Assembly (NCBI GenBank): GCA_003567835.1
Contig: PWYO01000181.1
Span: 1 to 5,296 of the forward strand
Length of the DNA: 5,296 bases
Direction: 5' to 3'
Origin: Actinomycetota bacterium
Lineage (GTDB): Bacteria; Actinomycetota; Humimicrobiia; Humimicrobiales; Humimicrobiaceae
This document shows positions 5,006 through 5,296 of the stretch, piece by piece; positions within the stretch are counted from its first letter, which is position 1, and every line of letters begins with the position of its first letter. Below the pieces are notes generated by a model, which saw only the letters and a program-made list of their open reading frames with translations, had not been told where the DNA came from and did no database searches. Both the position numbers and the translations under genes were made by a program.

Positions 5006-5296
5006 TTGAAAGAAAGAAGGAAGTTTGCCCGCATGAATAAGGAATCATTAATCGAATACAAAGAACTGGCTTTTTCGCTAAAAGACAATGGCTATCAAAA
5101 GTCAAATATTCAAAATGTAAGCGGAAACGGACTGCTTTTTTTAGCAGACACCGGGTTCGAAATTGGGACCAAACTTGGCCTAAAGATAAAAATTGTGGGC
5201 TGGGACAAAGAAAAAAATGATTTTTATAAATTTGATGAAACTGCCATGCCCGAGCCCTTGTCGGTTATTGCCAGAGTGGTAAGGATCGAAGAAGTA
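5006..5296 (+). CDS. PilZ-domain c-di-GMP-binding protein (3' end cut by window)
   Basis: The first 97 codons are visible and the frame is still open at the window end. The N-terminus RRKFAR contains the PilZ RxxxR motif (R5, R9), and NVSGNG gives NxSxxG (N37, S39, G42). Together these bind the second messenger c-di-GMP. Strand-like segments follow (LLFLAD, TKLGLKIKIVG) and then VIARVVRIEEV, the usual late PilZ strand. The protein may end soon after, as a single-domain PilZ protein of 100-130 residues, or carry further domains outside the window. The start TTG 5006 is chosen because AGGAGGG (4996-5002) lies 3 bases upstream and because the next start, ATG 5033, would remove RxxxR. No other start exists after the upstream stop at 4931-4933. 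The sigma-28 type promoter suggests expression with flagellar or chemotaxis genes, but no such genes are in view. Confidence 0.9.
   Translation, partial: MKERRKFARMNKESLIEYKELAFSLKDNGYQKSNIQNVSGNGLLFLADTGFEIGTKLGLKIKIVGWDKEKNDFYKFDETAMPEPLSVIARVVRIEEV

Noticed and set aside
4870..5088. 72-codon minus-strand frame opposite the PilZ start
   Set aside because: It is antisense to the PilZ gene, its ribosome binding site and its promoter, and the translation is a typical AT-rich artefact.

Overview
The window looks like chromosomal DNA of a low-to-mid GC Gram-positive anaerobe, most likely a clostridial Firmicute. The evidence is strong AGGAGG-type ribosome binding sites, use of GTG and TTG starts, vegetative promoters of the TTGACA/TATAAT type, and a radical SAM protein of a family common in anaerobes. 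No species can be named from the sequence. Coding density is low: the supported genes cover only a little over half of the window. All complete genes lie on the plus strand, separated by gaps of about 0.1 to 0.9 kb, so no operon is visible.

Layout: positions 1-393 are AT-rich and hold two tandem copies of a 27-28 bp repeat that resembles the terminal repeats of IS21-family insertion sequences. Then come a membrane protein with an N-terminal PH/GRAM-like domain and a C-terminal TM2-like membrane pair (394-1074), a likely terminator, and about 0.7 kb of gene-free DNA with several hairpins. A good vegetative promoter (1878-1906) precedes a 94-residue, highly charged helical protein resembling small sll1863-type stress proteins (1983-2267). 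Another gene-free stretch of about 0.7 kb with clustered hairpins follows, then amrS, a radical SAM enzyme of the AmmeMemoRadiSam type (2973-3977). A short gap with a promoter leads to a secreted lipoprotein (4103-4672), closed by a strong GC-rich terminator. The last gene, cut by the window end, encodes a PilZ-domain protein (5006-5296), which has the c-di-GMP-binding RxxxR and NxSxxG motifs.

The most interesting signals are not in the large genes. A near-consensus sigma-28 (SigD/FliA) promoter lies directly upstream of the PilZ gene and suggests a motility-linked c-di-GMP effector. A short minus-strand coding-like fragment (about 4767-4889) with a GDDPYDGCTTCPHGEI tail ends exactly at the shared terminator. 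The palindrome GCATGC occurs six times, always between genes. The amrS gene stands without AMMECR1 or MEMO partner genes in view. I see no clearly new multi-gene system; the genes appear to be independent single transcription units.
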